A stretch of 64,000 nucleotides of DNA, taken from NCBI GenBank assembly GCA_028873815.1, contig JAPPNN010000040.1, positions 1,405 through 65,404 of the forward strand, in the 5' to 3' direction. The notes beneath the pieces are model-generated. The model saw only the letters and a program-made list of their open reading frames with translations. It was not told the DNA's origin and searched no databases. A program made the translations under genes and the position numbers. Each line of letters starts with the position of its first letter. Position 1 is the stretch's first letter. This DNA comes from Gemmatimonadota bacterium (GTDB taxonomy: Bacteria; Gemmatimonadota; Gemmatimonadetes; Longimicrobiales; Gaopeijiaceae). This document shows, piece after piece, positions 7,420 to 17,166 of the stretch.

Positions 7420-9705
7420 CTACCTCTCCGCCAGCGACACCTTTGACAACAACGACCTGTCCGGCAACACCGACGCGCCGCGCCGGTGACTGATCATCAC
7501 GAGCGGACAGGTGGTCGCACGCGCAATCTCAAGCATCAGGCTGCTGAAGACGGCGCGCCGGCGGCCCCGGCGGTGGAATCCCAGGATGAGGAGATCGGTT
7601 TCCTCCGCACGGCTCGCCACCTGGGCCACCACATCGTCGCCGATGACCAGTTCGGCGTGCGCCGACTCCCCCACCTCGTCCCGCGCCAGCCGCTCCAGGT
7701 CGCGCATTGCCCGCTTGTGCACGCTGCTCCCCACATTGGCGGTCACGACCCCCATGTACGCGACATCCCGGGACGCCGTCCGCAACAGACTGCCCAGCAG
7801 CCGCGCGCGCACCGGACTCTGATCGCGTCCGCCCCGGGACGGAATGAGGATTCGACGAGCCTGCTCGGGCTTCCAGTCCTGAGGCGCCCGCATGATCACC
7901 ACGTCCGCATCGACGGCACCGATCAGGCGCGCCAGCGGGCCCGTCATGAGGGAATCATCGAGGTGTCCGACCCCCAGCAGCAGACTCTCGCAACGGGTCG
8001 CCTCGGCGACACGGGCAATCTCGTTCCACGGATCCTCGTGCAATGTTATGAGCGCTTCGGGCCGCAGTTCCACATCAACGGCCGTACTGAGGGCACCTCC
8101 CAGCACCGCCTGGGCGTCGCGGATTCCCCTTCGCAATCCGTTGCCCGGCGGGTCCTCGAGCGAGCCCACGACGGAGAGCAACTGGACGCGGGCCACATCC
8201 GGCGGAGCGAGCGCCTTCGCCATCGTCACCAGCATCTCGGCACTGGCTGGGTTGGCGATCGGTGTGAGGACCACTGGACGGCGCCCCCGCAACCTCATGA
8301 TCTGGGGATCGCGTCCCTCCGACGAAGCGTCCACGACGCGTGCCCGGGGGGCCAGGTGCAACGCGTAGAAGACGGCCCCCACGCTTAGCCAGAGGGCCGC
8401 CAGTACGCCCGCCTGCGGCACCGCAACGGCCTGGTACAGCGCGATCGCCATGCACGCGGCACCTCCCACCACCGGGATGGCGGGAAACCACGGGGTCCGG
8501 AACGCCAACGGCCGCCCGGTGCGCTTGCGGGCCAGGTATCCGATCAGGTGCGTCAGGGAGAAGCAGGTCAGGAAGATCAAGCTCGCGACGGCGCCGGCCA
8601 CCGCCACGTTCGGCACGGCGACCAGGAGAAAGGTGACCACTGCGGCAGACAGCCAGATCGCGGCCGTCGGCGTCCCGGTTCCAGGGGCAAGCCGCGCGTA
8701 GCGCTGCGGCAGGGTCCGGTCCGACCCCATCGTGCGGGCGAAGCGCGACGCCGCCAGCAGGTTCGCCTGCAACGCCGAGAGCATGGACAGAATACCCGCC
8801 GCCACCACCAGCCAGTAGCCCGCCGAGCCCATGAAGTTGCGGGCCGCCACAGCCACGATGATCTCGGGATTCTCGGCGGCCACCTCCGCCACGGGCCGGC
8901 CCGGCGCACCGACCGCAACGATGAGGAAGAGGAGCGGCAGGTAGATGACCAGCGCCGCCCCGAGCGACAGGAACATCGCGCGCGGCAGGTTCCGCCTTGG
9001 CCTCTTCACCTCCCCGCCGACGGCCGCGATCAGGTCGAAGCCCTGCAAGGCGATGAAGGTGTAGCCCATCGCCTGCGCAAGTCCGCCGAAGCCCTCCAGG
9101 AAGAACGGGCGAAAACGCGCAGCCAGCTCGCCGGGGGGCGGAGCCTCCGCGGCAAGCGCGAGGAATCCGGCCAGAATGATCACGCCGAAGACAATGACCT
9201 TCCCGACCGTCTCCCATTGGCCCCCACCCGCGGCCGAGCGCGTCAGGCGCCAGACGTAGAAACCGACGGCGGCAAGCGCGTAGAAGACCAGTGCTCCCCG
9301 GCCTCCGAGCCACGCCGGTGCCTCCCCGTTGACGAGGATCAGGATCTGCTCCAGCAGCGGGACGAAGAAGACCGCGAACCCCATTGCGTACAGCACGGCC
9401 GCGACCACCGAGGCGAACCAGACGATCCACCCCACGGCGAAGGCCGCTTCGACGGTCAGGACCTTGCGCGCGTACGTGTAGGTGCCTCCCGACTGGGGGA
9501 ACCGGGCGGCCAGTTCGGCAAAGGAGAAGACCGTGATGAACGCGATCGCACCGTTCAGCGCGAAGGCCACGATCGCGCTGGGACCCGTCGTCTGGAAGGC
9601 GACGCCCGCGAGAGCGAGGATGCCGCCGCCCACGATCGCGCCGATACCGACGCCAGTCGCGCCGAGTAGGCCGAAGTGGCGGTGGGATTGGGGGGACCGG
9701 GTCAT
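7420..9705 (-). CDS. APC-superfamily amino acid/amine permease with two C-terminal UspA domains
   Basis: 761 aa from the ATG at 9705, beginning MTRSPQSHRHFGLLGATGVGIGA; an upstream in-frame start would add 35 unlikely residues. Residues ~10-450 form a 12-helix APC transporter with the GIGAIVGGGI loop in helix 1. About 460-610 and 620-760 are two universal-stress-protein-like domains (ARRILIPSRGGRDQSPV starts the second). In similar cationic amino acid transporters these soluble domains are thought to sense nucleotides. It is last in a minus-strand series behind an amidohydrolase (59-bp gap) and may import the products released by the peptidases upstream. Substrate not determinable. Confidence 0.88.
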   Translation of the reverse strand: MTRSPQSHRHFGLLGATGVGIGAIVGGGILALAGVAFQTTGPSAIVAFALNGAIAFITVFSFAELAARFPQSGGTYTYARKVLTVEAAFAVGWIVWFASVVAAVLYAMGFAVFFVPLLEQILILVNGEAPAWLGGRGALVFYALAAVGFYVWRLTRSAAGGGQWETVGKVIVFGVIILAGFLALAAEAPPPGELAARFRPFFLEGFGGLAQAMGYTFIALQGFDLIAAVGGEVKRPRRNLPRAMFLSLGAALVIYLPLLFLIVAVGAPGRPVAEVAAENPEIIVAVAARNFMGSAGYWLVVAAGILSMLSALQANLLAASRFARTMGSDRTLPQRYARLAPGTGTPTAAIWLSAAVVTFLLVAVPNVAVAGAVASLIFLTCFSLTHLIGYLARKRTGRPLAFRTPWFPAIPVVGGAACMAIALYQAVAVPQAGVLAALWLSVGAVFYALHLAPRARVVDASSEGRDPQIMRLRGRRPVVLTPIANPASAEMLVTMAKALAPPDVARVQLLSVVGSLEDPPGNGLRRGIRDAQAVLGGALSTAVDVELRPEALITLHEDPWNEIARVAEATRCESLLLGVGHLDDSLMTGPLARLIGAVDADVVIMRAPQDWKPEQARRILIPSRGGRDQSPVRARLLGSLLRTASRDVAYMGVVTANVGSSVHKRAMRDLERLARDEVGESAHAELVIGDDVVAQVASRAEETDLLILGFHRRGRRRAVFSSLMLEIARATTCPLVMISHRRGASVLPDRSLLSKVSLAER

Positions 9706-9740
9706 CGGGATATGATACGGCCCCGGCGCATGTGGGTAAA
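9706..9740 (-). promoter_or_regulatory. Candidate promoter giving a leaderless permease mRNA
   Basis: Minus-strand TTTACC (9740-9735), a 17-bp spacer, then TATCAT (9717-9712), which ends only six bases before the ATG at 9705. No Shine-Dalgarno is visible before that ATG. This predicts transcription starting at or next to the start codon, i.e. a leaderless transcript independent of the upstream operon. Confidence 0.5.
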
Positions 9741-9764
9741 AGCTGAAGCCTGCCCCGCCTGCTA

Positions 9765-12700
9765 CTACCGCATGGAGTACGGCCTCGGCGCCGGGCGCGG
9801 GTTCGGCCACACGCGCGCCGCATCCGTTCCGTCATACAGCACGCCGCCCTTCATTACGTACCGGATCCGGGCGACGTTCCGGATGTCCGCGAGCGGGTTC
9901 CCATCGATGACGACCAGGTCCGCCAGCTTCCCGACCTCCACCGAACCGATCTGGGCATCCAGACCGTGCTGCTCCGCGCCGCGGATGGTAGCGATCTCCA
10001 GGATCTGCGAGGGCGGAAAGTCACCCCCGGCGAAGAGTTCCAGCTCCCAGTGCGTGCCCAGCCCCATCATCTGGCCGTGCGCACCCAGCTGCAGCGAGGT
10101 GCCGGCGTTGTAGAGCTTGCGCAGCTCGCGGGCCATCTCCCACGCGTACATGTCGTCGGGCCAGAGGTGCGTGTTGCGGCGCACGCGCATGAGCGACATG
10201 GGATCGATGAAGTTGGTCAGCTTCGGATCCTCCCAGAGCTCGCCGGCCTGGTGGAACCAGCCCTCGCCCATGGGACCGTTGTACACGACGGACAGCGTCG
10301 GCGTCATTCCCGCCTCGGTACCCGCCCAAAAGCGGACCACGTCGTCATGGAACGGCGCCAGGCCCATCGTGTGCTCGATCCCCGTAACCCCGTCCATGAT
10401 CTGGGTCAGGTTCATCTGCGGGTCGGCCGCCGACTCCGAGAGCACGTTCAAGCCCAGCTCCCGGGCCGCGGTCGCGACCAGGTGCCGCCGCTTCCGCGTC
10501 GGCTGGGAGTAGTCCTTGACCGCGATGGCGCCGTGGTCGCGGTTCCAGCGGAGCTGTTCGCGCGCGTCGTCGAGCGTTTCGATCGGGCGGAACATGCGCA
10601 GCCGGCCGCTCTGTCTTCTCCCGTAGATGACCGAGCCGGTCGTGAGGAAGCGCGGCCCCGTCATCCGGCCTGAGCGGATCATGTCCGTCAGCCAGCCGTC
10701 CCGGTACTCGTTCCCGTAGACCTCGATCATGGTGGTCACGCCGTACGCGACCGGACCGCGCAGATAGGCGGGGGCCTGTTCGATCACGTGCAGCGAGGAG
10801 TGGTCGATGTGCGGATGCGCGTGCGCGTCGATCAGTCCCGGGATGATGGTGCTGCCGCGCACGTCGAAGACACGGGCGCCCTGGGGCACCTCCACGTCCG
10901 GACCGGCCGCCGCGATCCTCCCACCGTCGACAACCACCGTGGCGCCGTCCATGACCGTGCGGGCCGCATCCATGGTGACCACGCGCGCGTTCGTCAGCGC
11001 CACGACCCCCGACAGGCGGTCGACCTCGTACTCGATGGCCAGTTCCGTGCGGCGAGCCGTGGACCCCGGCACCCGCGCGCCCGCACCCACCCCGGACCCC
11101 GCCACGATCTCGTCCACGGTCTTCTCGTAGAAACCGGCGCCGCGCGTCCAACCCAGCGTCACGCCGTCCTCGGACCAGACCATGTAGCCGCCGTCCTCCG
11201 AATCGACGCGGTACGCATCCCCAAGCCCGTCGTACGGCGACACGGTGACCGGTTCGTCGCCGGGCCGGGGCTCGAAGGGCACGATGAAGCTGCGGTGGTA
11301 TTCCCGGACCGCCATCCACTCCAGGTCGGGCGAGGGAACCGCGTCCACCGCGTGCGGGAACACAAATAGCGTCCGCTCGCCGGCACCGTCGGCCCCGATC
11401 CGCTTGAGCACCAGCACCCCGTCCGCGAACTCGGTGAAGTAGACCACGTCCCCGCCCGGCCCGAACATCACCGCCGGCGGGATCTTCCCGGCGATGTTGG
11501 CGTATTCCAGCGGCTGCCCCTCCACCCCGGTAAGGCGCCGCTCCCCATCCGGACCGCGCACCACCAGCTCGAACTGCGTCTGGTTCGACAGCCAGCGCCC
11601 CTGGTGCAGCCCGCCGGTCCCCCGGACAAAGGCCAGTTCCGCGCCGTTCGGAGAGAGGGCCAGGCTCCCGTACTGGGAAGCGACCGCCGTCAATGGCAGA
11701 GCGTCGTCGGCCGATCCCCCGTCCGCCGATCCACCGTCCGCCAGACCCATCCGCCGCACCGACCCCATTTCGTCGTCCGTCCAGGACGCGAAGTAGATCG
11801 CCCCGGAAACCGGATCGACCACTGGGCTCGTCTCATGGGCGTCGGAGCGAGTCAGGTTGGTCGCCCCCGACCCGTCGTGCAGCCAGAGGTCGCCCAGCGC
11901 TTCGGAAATCACCCCTTCGGCCACGCGCCGTCCCCAGCGGTGCGTCCGCGTGCGCGCCCGGTCCTCGGGCAACGTCGTCGGGAAGCGAATCGTCTCGGAC
12001 ATCTCCCGCCGCACCGGCGCGCTGAACGGAATCCGCCACACCGTCCCGGTAGCCACGTCCACCGAGGCAAGACCGCCCTCATAGCCAAGGACCACGCCGC
12101 TCCCGTCTTCGTACCACGCCAGGTTCGGGTAGGGGCCATAAGCCTGACGCGTATCCTGACGGTCGCGGTCGAGGCCCGTCAGCAGGACGCGTTCCTCCCG
12201 CGTCTCGAGGTTCAGGAGCATCAGCACGGTGCCCTCCAGGCCCCTGTGCACGTACGCCAGCGCATTGCCGTTCGGCGAGAGCGTCGGCTGAAACGCACCG
12301 CCCGGCCGCTCCACCACGATCTCGCTCGTCGCCGTCGCTTCGTCGAAGAACTCGATCCGGGAGCCACCGGGCGGAATCACGTACGGATTGAAGCCGAACG
12401 GGTACGTAGCCACCGCGTGGTGCTCGAACAGGAAGCCCCGCCCACCCGGCAGCGGCTGGGCTCCATTGACCGGCCCTTGCCCGGTGATCAGCGATTCCGG
12501 GCCGCCGCCACCGTCCAAATCGAAAGCCACCAGCTGGCTCGCGATCCCGTCACCCGACACGCCCGCATGCAGCCGCCGGCCGTCGGCGGACCACGCAGGG
12601 CGGTAGATGTTGGCGCCCGGCCAGTCGGAGACCTGCCGAACCACGCCGGACTCGCGGTCCAGCACCCACACCTGGTGGCTGCCGGTCCGGTCGGACGAAA

Positions 12701-13064
12701 ACGCGATCTGCCGCCCGTCCGGGCTGTACCGGGGGGACAGGTTCCAGGAACGCCCGGATATGAGCGCGACGGCATCCCCTCCGAGCACCGGGATTTCGTA
12801 GATCGTGCCGAGGAGGTCGAAGACGATGTGCCCGCCGTCCGGCGAGACGTCCACGCTCATCCACGTGCCCTCGATGGCTTCGAACGCGAGTTCGCGGACC
12901 GGGCCGGTGTGGGTCTCGACGGTCCAGTCGGGTTGCTGGGCGGGGGCGGGGGTTGCCAGCATCATCGCCGTGAGGGTCAGGACAACCGCGACCCGGAAAC
13001 CTGATACGAGCCGGGCCAGACCGGACCTAACGCGCTTCCCTTCCAGCTCGAATCGCTCTTCCAT
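9765..13064 (-). CDS. Secreted TolB-propeller amidohydrolase
   Basis: 1099 aa from the ATG at 13064, preceded by an excellent AGGAGG and encoding a signal peptide ending near TPAPAQQ; longer readings are not supported. Residues ~50-650 carry WD40/TolB repeats (SPDGGHIVFD, SPDGRQIAFSSD). The C-terminal ~400 residues are an imidazolonepropionase-like amidohydrolase with HAHPH (H748, H750), a possible carbamylatable Lys in AVKDYSQP, His in IEHTMG, and the C-terminal ADLVVIDGNPLADI signature. The family hydrolyses cyclic amides or peptides, including Xaa-Pro dipeptides. It lies 47 bp behind the symporter stop, in one operon with an M19 dipeptidase, consistent with external peptide degradation. 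Confidence 0.9.
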   Translation of the reverse strand: MEERFELEGKRVRSGLARLVSGFRVAVVLTLTAMMLATPAPAQQPDWTVETHTGPVRELAFEAIEGTWMSVDVSPDGGHIVFDLLGTIYEIPVLGGDAVALISGRSWNLSPRYSPDGRQIAFSSDRTGSHQVWVLDRESGVVRQVSDWPGANIYRPAWSADGRRLHAGVSGDGIASQLVAFDLDGGGGPESLITGQGPVNGAQPLPGGRGFLFEHHAVATYPFGFNPYVIPPGGSRIEFFDEATATSEIVVERPGGAFQPTLSPNGNALAYVHRGLEGTVLMLLNLETREERVLLTGLDRDRQDTRQAYGPYPNLAWYEDGSGVVLGYEGGLASVDVATGTVWRIPFSAPVRREMSETIRFPTTLPEDRARTRTHRWGRRVAEGVISEALGDLWLHDGSGATNLTRSDAHETSPVVDPVSGAIYFASWTDDEMGSVRRMGLADGGSADGGSADDALPLTAVASQYGSLALSPNGAELAFVRGTGGLHQGRWLSNQTQFELVVRGPDGERRLTGVEGQPLEYANIAGKIPPAVMFGPGGDVVYFTEFADGVLVLKRIGADGAGERTLFVFPHAVDAVPSPDLEWMAVREYHRSFIVPFEPRPGDEPVTVSPYDGLGDAYRVDSEDGGYMVWSEDGVTLGWTRGAGFYEKTVDEIVAGSGVGAGARVPGSTARRTELAIEYEVDRLSGVVALTNARVVTMDAARTVMDGATVVVDGGRIAAAGPDVEVPQGARVFDVRGSTIIPGLIDAHAHPHIDHSSLHVIEQAPAYLRGPVAYGVTTMIEVYGNEYRDGWLTDMIRSGRMTGPRFLTTGSVIYGRRQSGRLRMFRPIETLDDAREQLRWNRDHGAIAVKDYSQPTRKRRHLVATAARELGLNVLSESAADPQMNLTQIMDGVTGIEHTMGLAPFHDDVVRFWAGTEAGMTPTLSVVYNGPMGEGWFHQAGELWEDPKLTNFIDPMSLMRVRRNTHLWPDDMYAWEMARELRKLYNAGTSLQLGAHGQMMGLGTHWELELFAGGDFPPSQILEIATIRGAEQHGLDAQIGSVEVGKLADLVVIDGNPLADIRNVARIRYVMKGGVLYDGTDAARVWPNPRPAPRPYSMR

Positions 13065-13111
13065 TCTGGCCTCCTCGAGGGGTACAGCCAACGGCGGCAT
13101 AGTCATGCCCC

Positions 13112-14575
13112 CTACTCGAAAAACACCTGCCGCACCTCGCGCGGGACCGGCGCCGTCATCAGGCTCACCGTCACCAGCAGCACCAGCGACACCGCCGGGC
13201 CCACCAGAGCCGGCCACAACCCCGCGATCCAGTTGTCGAAGGTACCGTGCTCCAGGTAGCCGAGCACGTACCACACCACGCAGGTCGCCGCCCCGCCGAT
13301 CATCGCGACCAGGCCGCCCGTGCGCGTCGCCCGCGGCCACCACATCCCGAGCAGCAGCGGGAACGTGAACGCCGACGCCAGCAAACTGAAGGACATCGTC
13401 ACGATGAACAGAATCGTTGCGGGCGGGTCAGTCGCGACAATCAGCGCCAGCGCCCCGATCCCAAGCGTCGTCCAGCGCGCGAGACGAACGCCCCGCTCCT
13501 GGGAAACGTCGCTCTTTGCCAACGGCACATACAGGTTTTCCACCACCAGCGAACTCGCGAGCAGCAGCACCGAATCGATCGTGGACATCGTTGCGCCGAG
13601 CACCGCCGCGACCAGGATCCCGCCGAAGAGCGGATGCAGGAGCAGCTGCACCAGCGTGGGGAGGGCGAGGTCGGTCTGCTGCAGGTCGGGCAGGAGCACC
13701 CCGGACGCAATGGCGATCAGCGTCGAGCCGATGAAGATGAACGACGAGAAGCCGATCGAGTAGACGAGGGCGCGCCGCAGCGTCCCGCGGTCCTCGGGGA
13801 TCAGGAAGCGGGTGACGGCCGCCGGGGCCCCGCCGATCTGGAAGAATCCCCAGACAAGGAACGACGACACCACCCACATCGCCGGCATTCCGCCGAGGAA
13901 CGAGATCCCGTCCGGGTTGAACTCCGCGTAGCGCAGATGCATGTCGCCGAACCCGCCCGCCGCGTGGACGGCCACGGGAGCCAGCACCGCGAAGCCGACG
14001 ATCATGATCGAGCCCTGGATCAGGTCGGTCCACGCCACCGCGTGCATCCCGCCGATCACCGTGTACAGGATTACGATGCCCCCGAACACGAAGAGCGCCG
14101 GCAGGTACGGCATGCCCAGCAGCACCTCGAAGAGGTTGCCCGCCGCCTTCAGCTGCGCCGCGATCAGCGGGATGAACGCCACCAGCATGAGCCCGGTCGC
14201 GGTCATCGCCACCGCCCGGCCCGGATAGCGCGCCTGGAAAACGTCGACGATCGTCGTGCACCGGATCCGCGACGCCAGCCGCCGCAGCCGCTCGCCCAGC
14301 AGGATGTACGTGAACCACGCCGCCGCCGCCGAGGACACGCCCGCCGGCGCGAAGTTGTATCCCAGCTCGCGCTCCGTGCCCACCGCGCCCATGTACGAGC
14401 TGCCGCTCATCTGCGTGGCCGAATACGAAAACCCGAGCGTGGCCGGCCCCAGGTCGCCCCGCGCGAGGAAAAACTCCTGCCGTGAGCGGTTGCGCCGGTT
14501 GAACCAGAACCCGAGCCCCATGAGGGCGGAGAAGTAGAGGATGAGAATGACGGTGTACAGGGCCGCTGTGGACAT
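13112..14575 (-). CDS. Sodium:solute symporter (SSS family)
   Basis: 487-aa membrane protein with about 13 hydrophobic segments and SSS hallmarks (QEFFLARGDLGPATLGFSYSATQMSG; GGMHAVAWTDLIQGSIMIVGF). The sequence resembles the PanF/pantothenate-like branch rather than the acetate permeases, though substrate cannot be assigned. It follows a small two-helix membrane protein by 15 bp, recalling panF-yhdT and actP-yjcH pairs, and is followed by the amidohydrolase. Probably imports a product of the M19 dipeptidase/amidohydrolase pathway using sodium. Confidence 0.92.
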   Translation of the reverse strand: MSTAALYTVILILYFSALMGLGFWFNRRNRSRQEFFLARGDLGPATLGFSYSATQMSGSSYMGAVGTERELGYNFAPAGVSSAAAAWFTYILLGERLRRLASRIRCTTIVDVFQARYPGRAVAMTATGLMLVAFIPLIAAQLKAAGNLFEVLLGMPYLPALFVFGGIVILYTVIGGMHAVAWTDLIQGSIMIVGFAVLAPVAVHAAGGFGDMHLRYAEFNPDGISFLGGMPAMWVVSSFLVWGFFQIGGAPAAVTRFLIPEDRGTLRRALVYSIGFSSFIFIGSTLIAIASGVLLPDLQQTDLALPTLVQLLLHPLFGGILVAAVLGATMSTIDSVLLLASSLVVENLYVPLAKSDVSQERGVRLARWTTLGIGALALIVATDPPATILFIVTMSFSLLASAFTFPLLLGMWWPRATRTGGLVAMIGGAATCVVWYVLGYLEHGTFDNWIAGLWPALVGPAVSLVLLVTVSLMTAPVPREVRQVFFE

Positions 14576-14590
14576 CGCCGCGCCTGCCGT

Positions 14591-14866
14591 CTAGCGCCCG
14601 GTGCGGGCGTGAAGGATGGCCGCCCCGATCACAAACCCATATCCCCCATACAGGACAACCCATACTCCCCAGTCGAGGTTGTACGGGCCAGCTGGCCAGT
14701 CCGCCAGCAGCCCGATGCTCCCGCCCACCAGGAAGATCGCCATCAGGATCATCGAGACGATCGGGACGCGGGCCGGCGCCTCGGAGGTTGCGCCCCCGTT
14801 GCCCTTGCGGCCCGCCTCTCCGCCGCCTCCGTGCGGCGCGCCCCCGCCCTGGGCCCGCGCGCTCAC
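14591..14866 (-). CDS. Small two-helix membrane protein, candidate symporter partner
   Basis: 91 aa from a GTG at 14866 that overlaps the M19 stop as GTGA and has a near-perfect AAGGAGG seven bases upstream. Residues 1-34 are Gly/Ala-rich and polar. Two hydrophobic helices follow (37-55 and 68-86) with an acidic LLADWPAGPYNLDWG loop, and it ends LHARTGR. The frame stays open further upstream, but only antisense to the dipeptidase frame. Its place immediately before an SSS symporter matches the arrangement of YhdT with PanF and YjcH with ActP, although I see no clear sequence match. Role inferred from context only. Confidence 0.72.
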   Translation of the reverse strand: MSARAQGGGAPHGGGGEAGRKGNGGATSEAPARVPIVSMILMAIFLVGGSIGLLADWPAGPYNLDWGVWVVLYGGYGFVIGAAILHARTGR

Positions 14867-16134
14867 TGCCACGCCTCCTTCAGCACGCGGATGATGTTCT
14901 CGCCCATCACCTTCGCGATGTCGCCGTCGCTGTAGCCCTCCTTCACCAGCCAGCGCAGGATGTTCTTGGAGCCTTCCGTGGGGTTCTCGATGCCGCGCAC
15001 GTAGTCCACCGGGATATGCTGGGGAGCGGCCTCGGCGCCAGCCCCGTTGCCCGCGCCGGCCGCGTCGCCCGATCCGGCCCCGTTGCCCGCCCCGCCGGTC
15101 TGCGTCTCCTCGATCGAGAGCGCTGCGGCGTAGACCTTGTGCAGCCCGACGTGGTCCCCGTACAGGGTGTCGGGGCCGAACGCGACGTGGTCGATCCCGA
15201 CCAGGTCCTTCACGTACTCGAAGTGGTCCATGAACGACTCGATCCCGTGGCGCAGGTGCCGCGGCGAGACCGTGGTGTGGGGCGCGGCCTCGATCCCGAT
15301 CACGCCGCCCTTGTCGGCCACCGTCCGGATCACGTTGTCGGGCGCGAGGCGCTTGATGTTCCAGAGGCCGCGGGCGCCCGTGTGCGTGAGGAAGATCGGG
15401 TGGCGGCTGACTGCGACCGTGTCGAGGGTCGTCTGGTCGCTGGCGTGCGCGCAGTCGATCGCGAGGCCAACCTCGTTCATGCGGCGGACGGCCTTCCGCC
15501 CGAACGAGGTCAGTCCTCCATCTCGCGTCTCCCTGAGGCCGGTGCCGAGCGCGTTCGACTCGCTGTAGGTGATGCCCAGGACGCGCAGGCCGATCCCGTA
15601 GAGGATCTCGATCCGGTCGAGTTCGTTTTCGATCATCGCCGCGCCCTCCTGCGCCGCCACCAGCGCGATCCGTTTCTCGCTGTGGGCACGGTAGATGTCG
15701 TCGACGCGCTCGCACTTGATGATGAATTCCTGGTGCGCGAGGTCGCAGAACCGCATCCCCATGTCGTAGATGATGTCGTCCCACTTCCACCCGTTCTTCG
15801 ACGTGATGCACGCCGCGCCATCGAGGAAGTTGTCGAAGACGCAGTCCCACCAGGAGTCGGCCAGCGCTTCGTAGGCGGTGTGCACGCGCCCCTCGGAGTC
15901 GTAGGCGCGGATCTGGTCGGCCCTTGCCGGGAAGAGGTGCGGGTGCTCGTGGAGCGAGATCATGAGGGTGCGCTCGACGAGGTCGAGGACGCGGGCCTCC
16001 TGGGCGGGCGCCAGCGGCACGAGGTACGGCTCGAAGAGCGACTCGCCCTCGATCAGGTCGTATTCGGTGAAATCGCGGTGCGACTTGACGTACTGGTAGG
16101 ACTTGTAGCCCGAGTAGTTGTGGGTGAATGGCAC
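14863..16134 (-). CDS. M19 family membrane-dipeptidase-like enzyme
   Basis: 423 aa if started at the GTG 16134 (GGAG upstream, encoding PFTHNYSGYKSYQY); an ATG at 16221 would add 29 residues and run into the divergent neighbour's leader. The protein carries the renal-dipeptidase fold: SLHEHPHLF near the N-terminus, GIDHVAFGPDTLYGDHVG near the C-terminus, and FLTHTGARGLWNIKRLAPD with the substrate-zinc histidine. The family cleaves dipeptides, including D-residue and dehydro-dipeptides, with two zinc ions. No signal peptide is apparent, so a cytoplasmic role is possible. It leads the operon with a small membrane protein, SSS symporter and amidohydrolase. It has an unusual Gly/Ala/Asn-rich insert near residues 350-385. 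Confidence 0.85.
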   Translation of the reverse strand: MPFTHNYSGYKSYQYVKSHRDFTEYDLIEGESLFEPYLVPLAPAQEARVLDLVERTLMISLHEHPHLFPARADQIRAYDSEGRVHTAYEALADSWWDCVFDNFLDGAACITSKNGWKWDDIIYDMGMRFCDLAHQEFIIKCERVDDIYRAHSEKRIALVAAQEGAAMIENELDRIEILYGIGLRVLGITYSESNALGTGLRETRDGGLTSFGRKAVRRMNEVGLAIDCAHASDQTTLDTVAVSRHPIFLTHTGARGLWNIKRLAPDNVIRTVADKGGVIGIEAAPHTTVSPRHLRHGIESFMDHFEYVKDLVGIDHVAFGPDTLYGDHVGLHKVYAAALSIEETQTGGAGNGAGSGDAAGAGNGAGAEAAPQHIPVDYVRGIENPTEGSKNILRWLVKEGYSDGDIAKVMGENIIRVLKEAWQ

Positions 16135-16244
16135 GGTGGTGCTCCGGTTGGCGTGGGACCGGGTGTTGGCGGCATGGTCGATCGACCCGCCCAATAGACG
16201 GCGCGGGGGCGTGGGCCACAACCGGGGCGGGGCAGGTCGTCGCC

Positions 16245-17165
16245 ATGCGCCACCCGGCTTACCTTACGGTCCATGGCCACCCGCATCTCAACGCCGCCGC
16301 GCTCTCGATGACCGAGTCGCTCTTCGCCTACAAGCCCGTCCTGGCGGCCGCCGCCCTGGGCGCAATGTGGCTCCTCGAGGGGCTCATCCCGATGTTCGAG
16401 GGCCGCCGGGAGCGGATTCGGCACGACGCTTCGAACGTCGCTCTGGGCATCTTCAATGCGGTCGTCGCGTCGTTGATCTTCGCCGGGGCCACCCTGGTCG
16501 CGACCGAATGGGCCCGCGACAACGGCTTCGGCCTCCTGCACTGGCTCGGCGTCGAGGGCGTGTGGGCGTTTGCGCTCGGCTTCGTCCTCTTCGACATGTG
16601 GCAGTACTTCTGGCACCGGCTGAACCACCGGATTCCGTTCCTGTGGCGCTTCCACGCGGTGCATCACGCGGATCGCGAGCTCAGCGCCAGCTCGGGGCTG
16701 CGATTCCACACGGGCGAGATCGTGCTGTCCTCGGTCGCACGGCTTGCAGTCCTGCCGTTGCTCGGCATGACGGTCGGCCAGGTGCTGCTGTACGAGGCGG
16801 TGCTTCTCCCGATCATCCTTTTCCACCACGGCAACGTGGGCGTGCCTGCGGGCGCGGACCGGTGGCTGCGCTGGCTGATCGTCACGCCGTGGATGCACTG
16901 GGTGCACCACTCCGACTACCAGCCCGAGACCGACTCCAACTACTCCAGCGTCTTCTCCTTTTGGGACCGGATCTTCGGCAGCTTTCGCCTCGTCGCGGAT
17001 CCGCGCGTGCTGACGCTCGGGCTGGAGGACGTGGAGCGGCGGGAATGGGCCACGCTGCCGGGCATGGCAGCGATGCCGTTCCGGCGGCGGCGGGCGAGGC
17101 GGCGGGGGCGACGGCGGGCCAACCGGGCCGGGACCGGCGTTCGTTCCGGGGACCCCGGGCGCTGA
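16245..17165 (+). CDS. Sterol desaturase / fatty acid hydroxylase family membrane protein
   Basis: 306 aa from the ATG at 16245; a second possible start is at 16308. Four hydrophobic segments and the three histidine clusters of the family are visible: HRLNH, HAVHHADRE and HWVHHSDYQPETDSNY. These bind a di-iron centre that hydroxylates or desaturates lipids in the membrane. The C-terminal tail is very Arg-rich (RRRRARRRGRRRA). It diverges from the M19 gene and is followed after 1 bp by thrB, but there is no obvious functional link to threonine synthesis. Substrate unknown. Confidence 0.87.
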   Translation: MRHPAYLTVHGHPHLNAAALSMTESLFAYKPVLAAAALGAMWLLEGLIPMFEGRRERIRHDASNVALGIFNAVVASLIFAGATLVATEWARDNGFGLLHWLGVEGVWAFALGFVLFDMWQYFWHRLNHRIPFLWRFHAVHHADRELSASSGLRFHTGEIVLSSVARLAVLPLLGMTVGQVLLYEAVLLPIILFHHGNVGVPAGADRWLRWLIVTPWMHWVHHSDYQPETDSNYSSVFSFWDRIFGSFRLVADPRVLTLGLEDVERREWATLPGMAAMPFRRRRARRRGRRRANRAGTGVRSGDPGR

Positions 17166-17166
17166 C

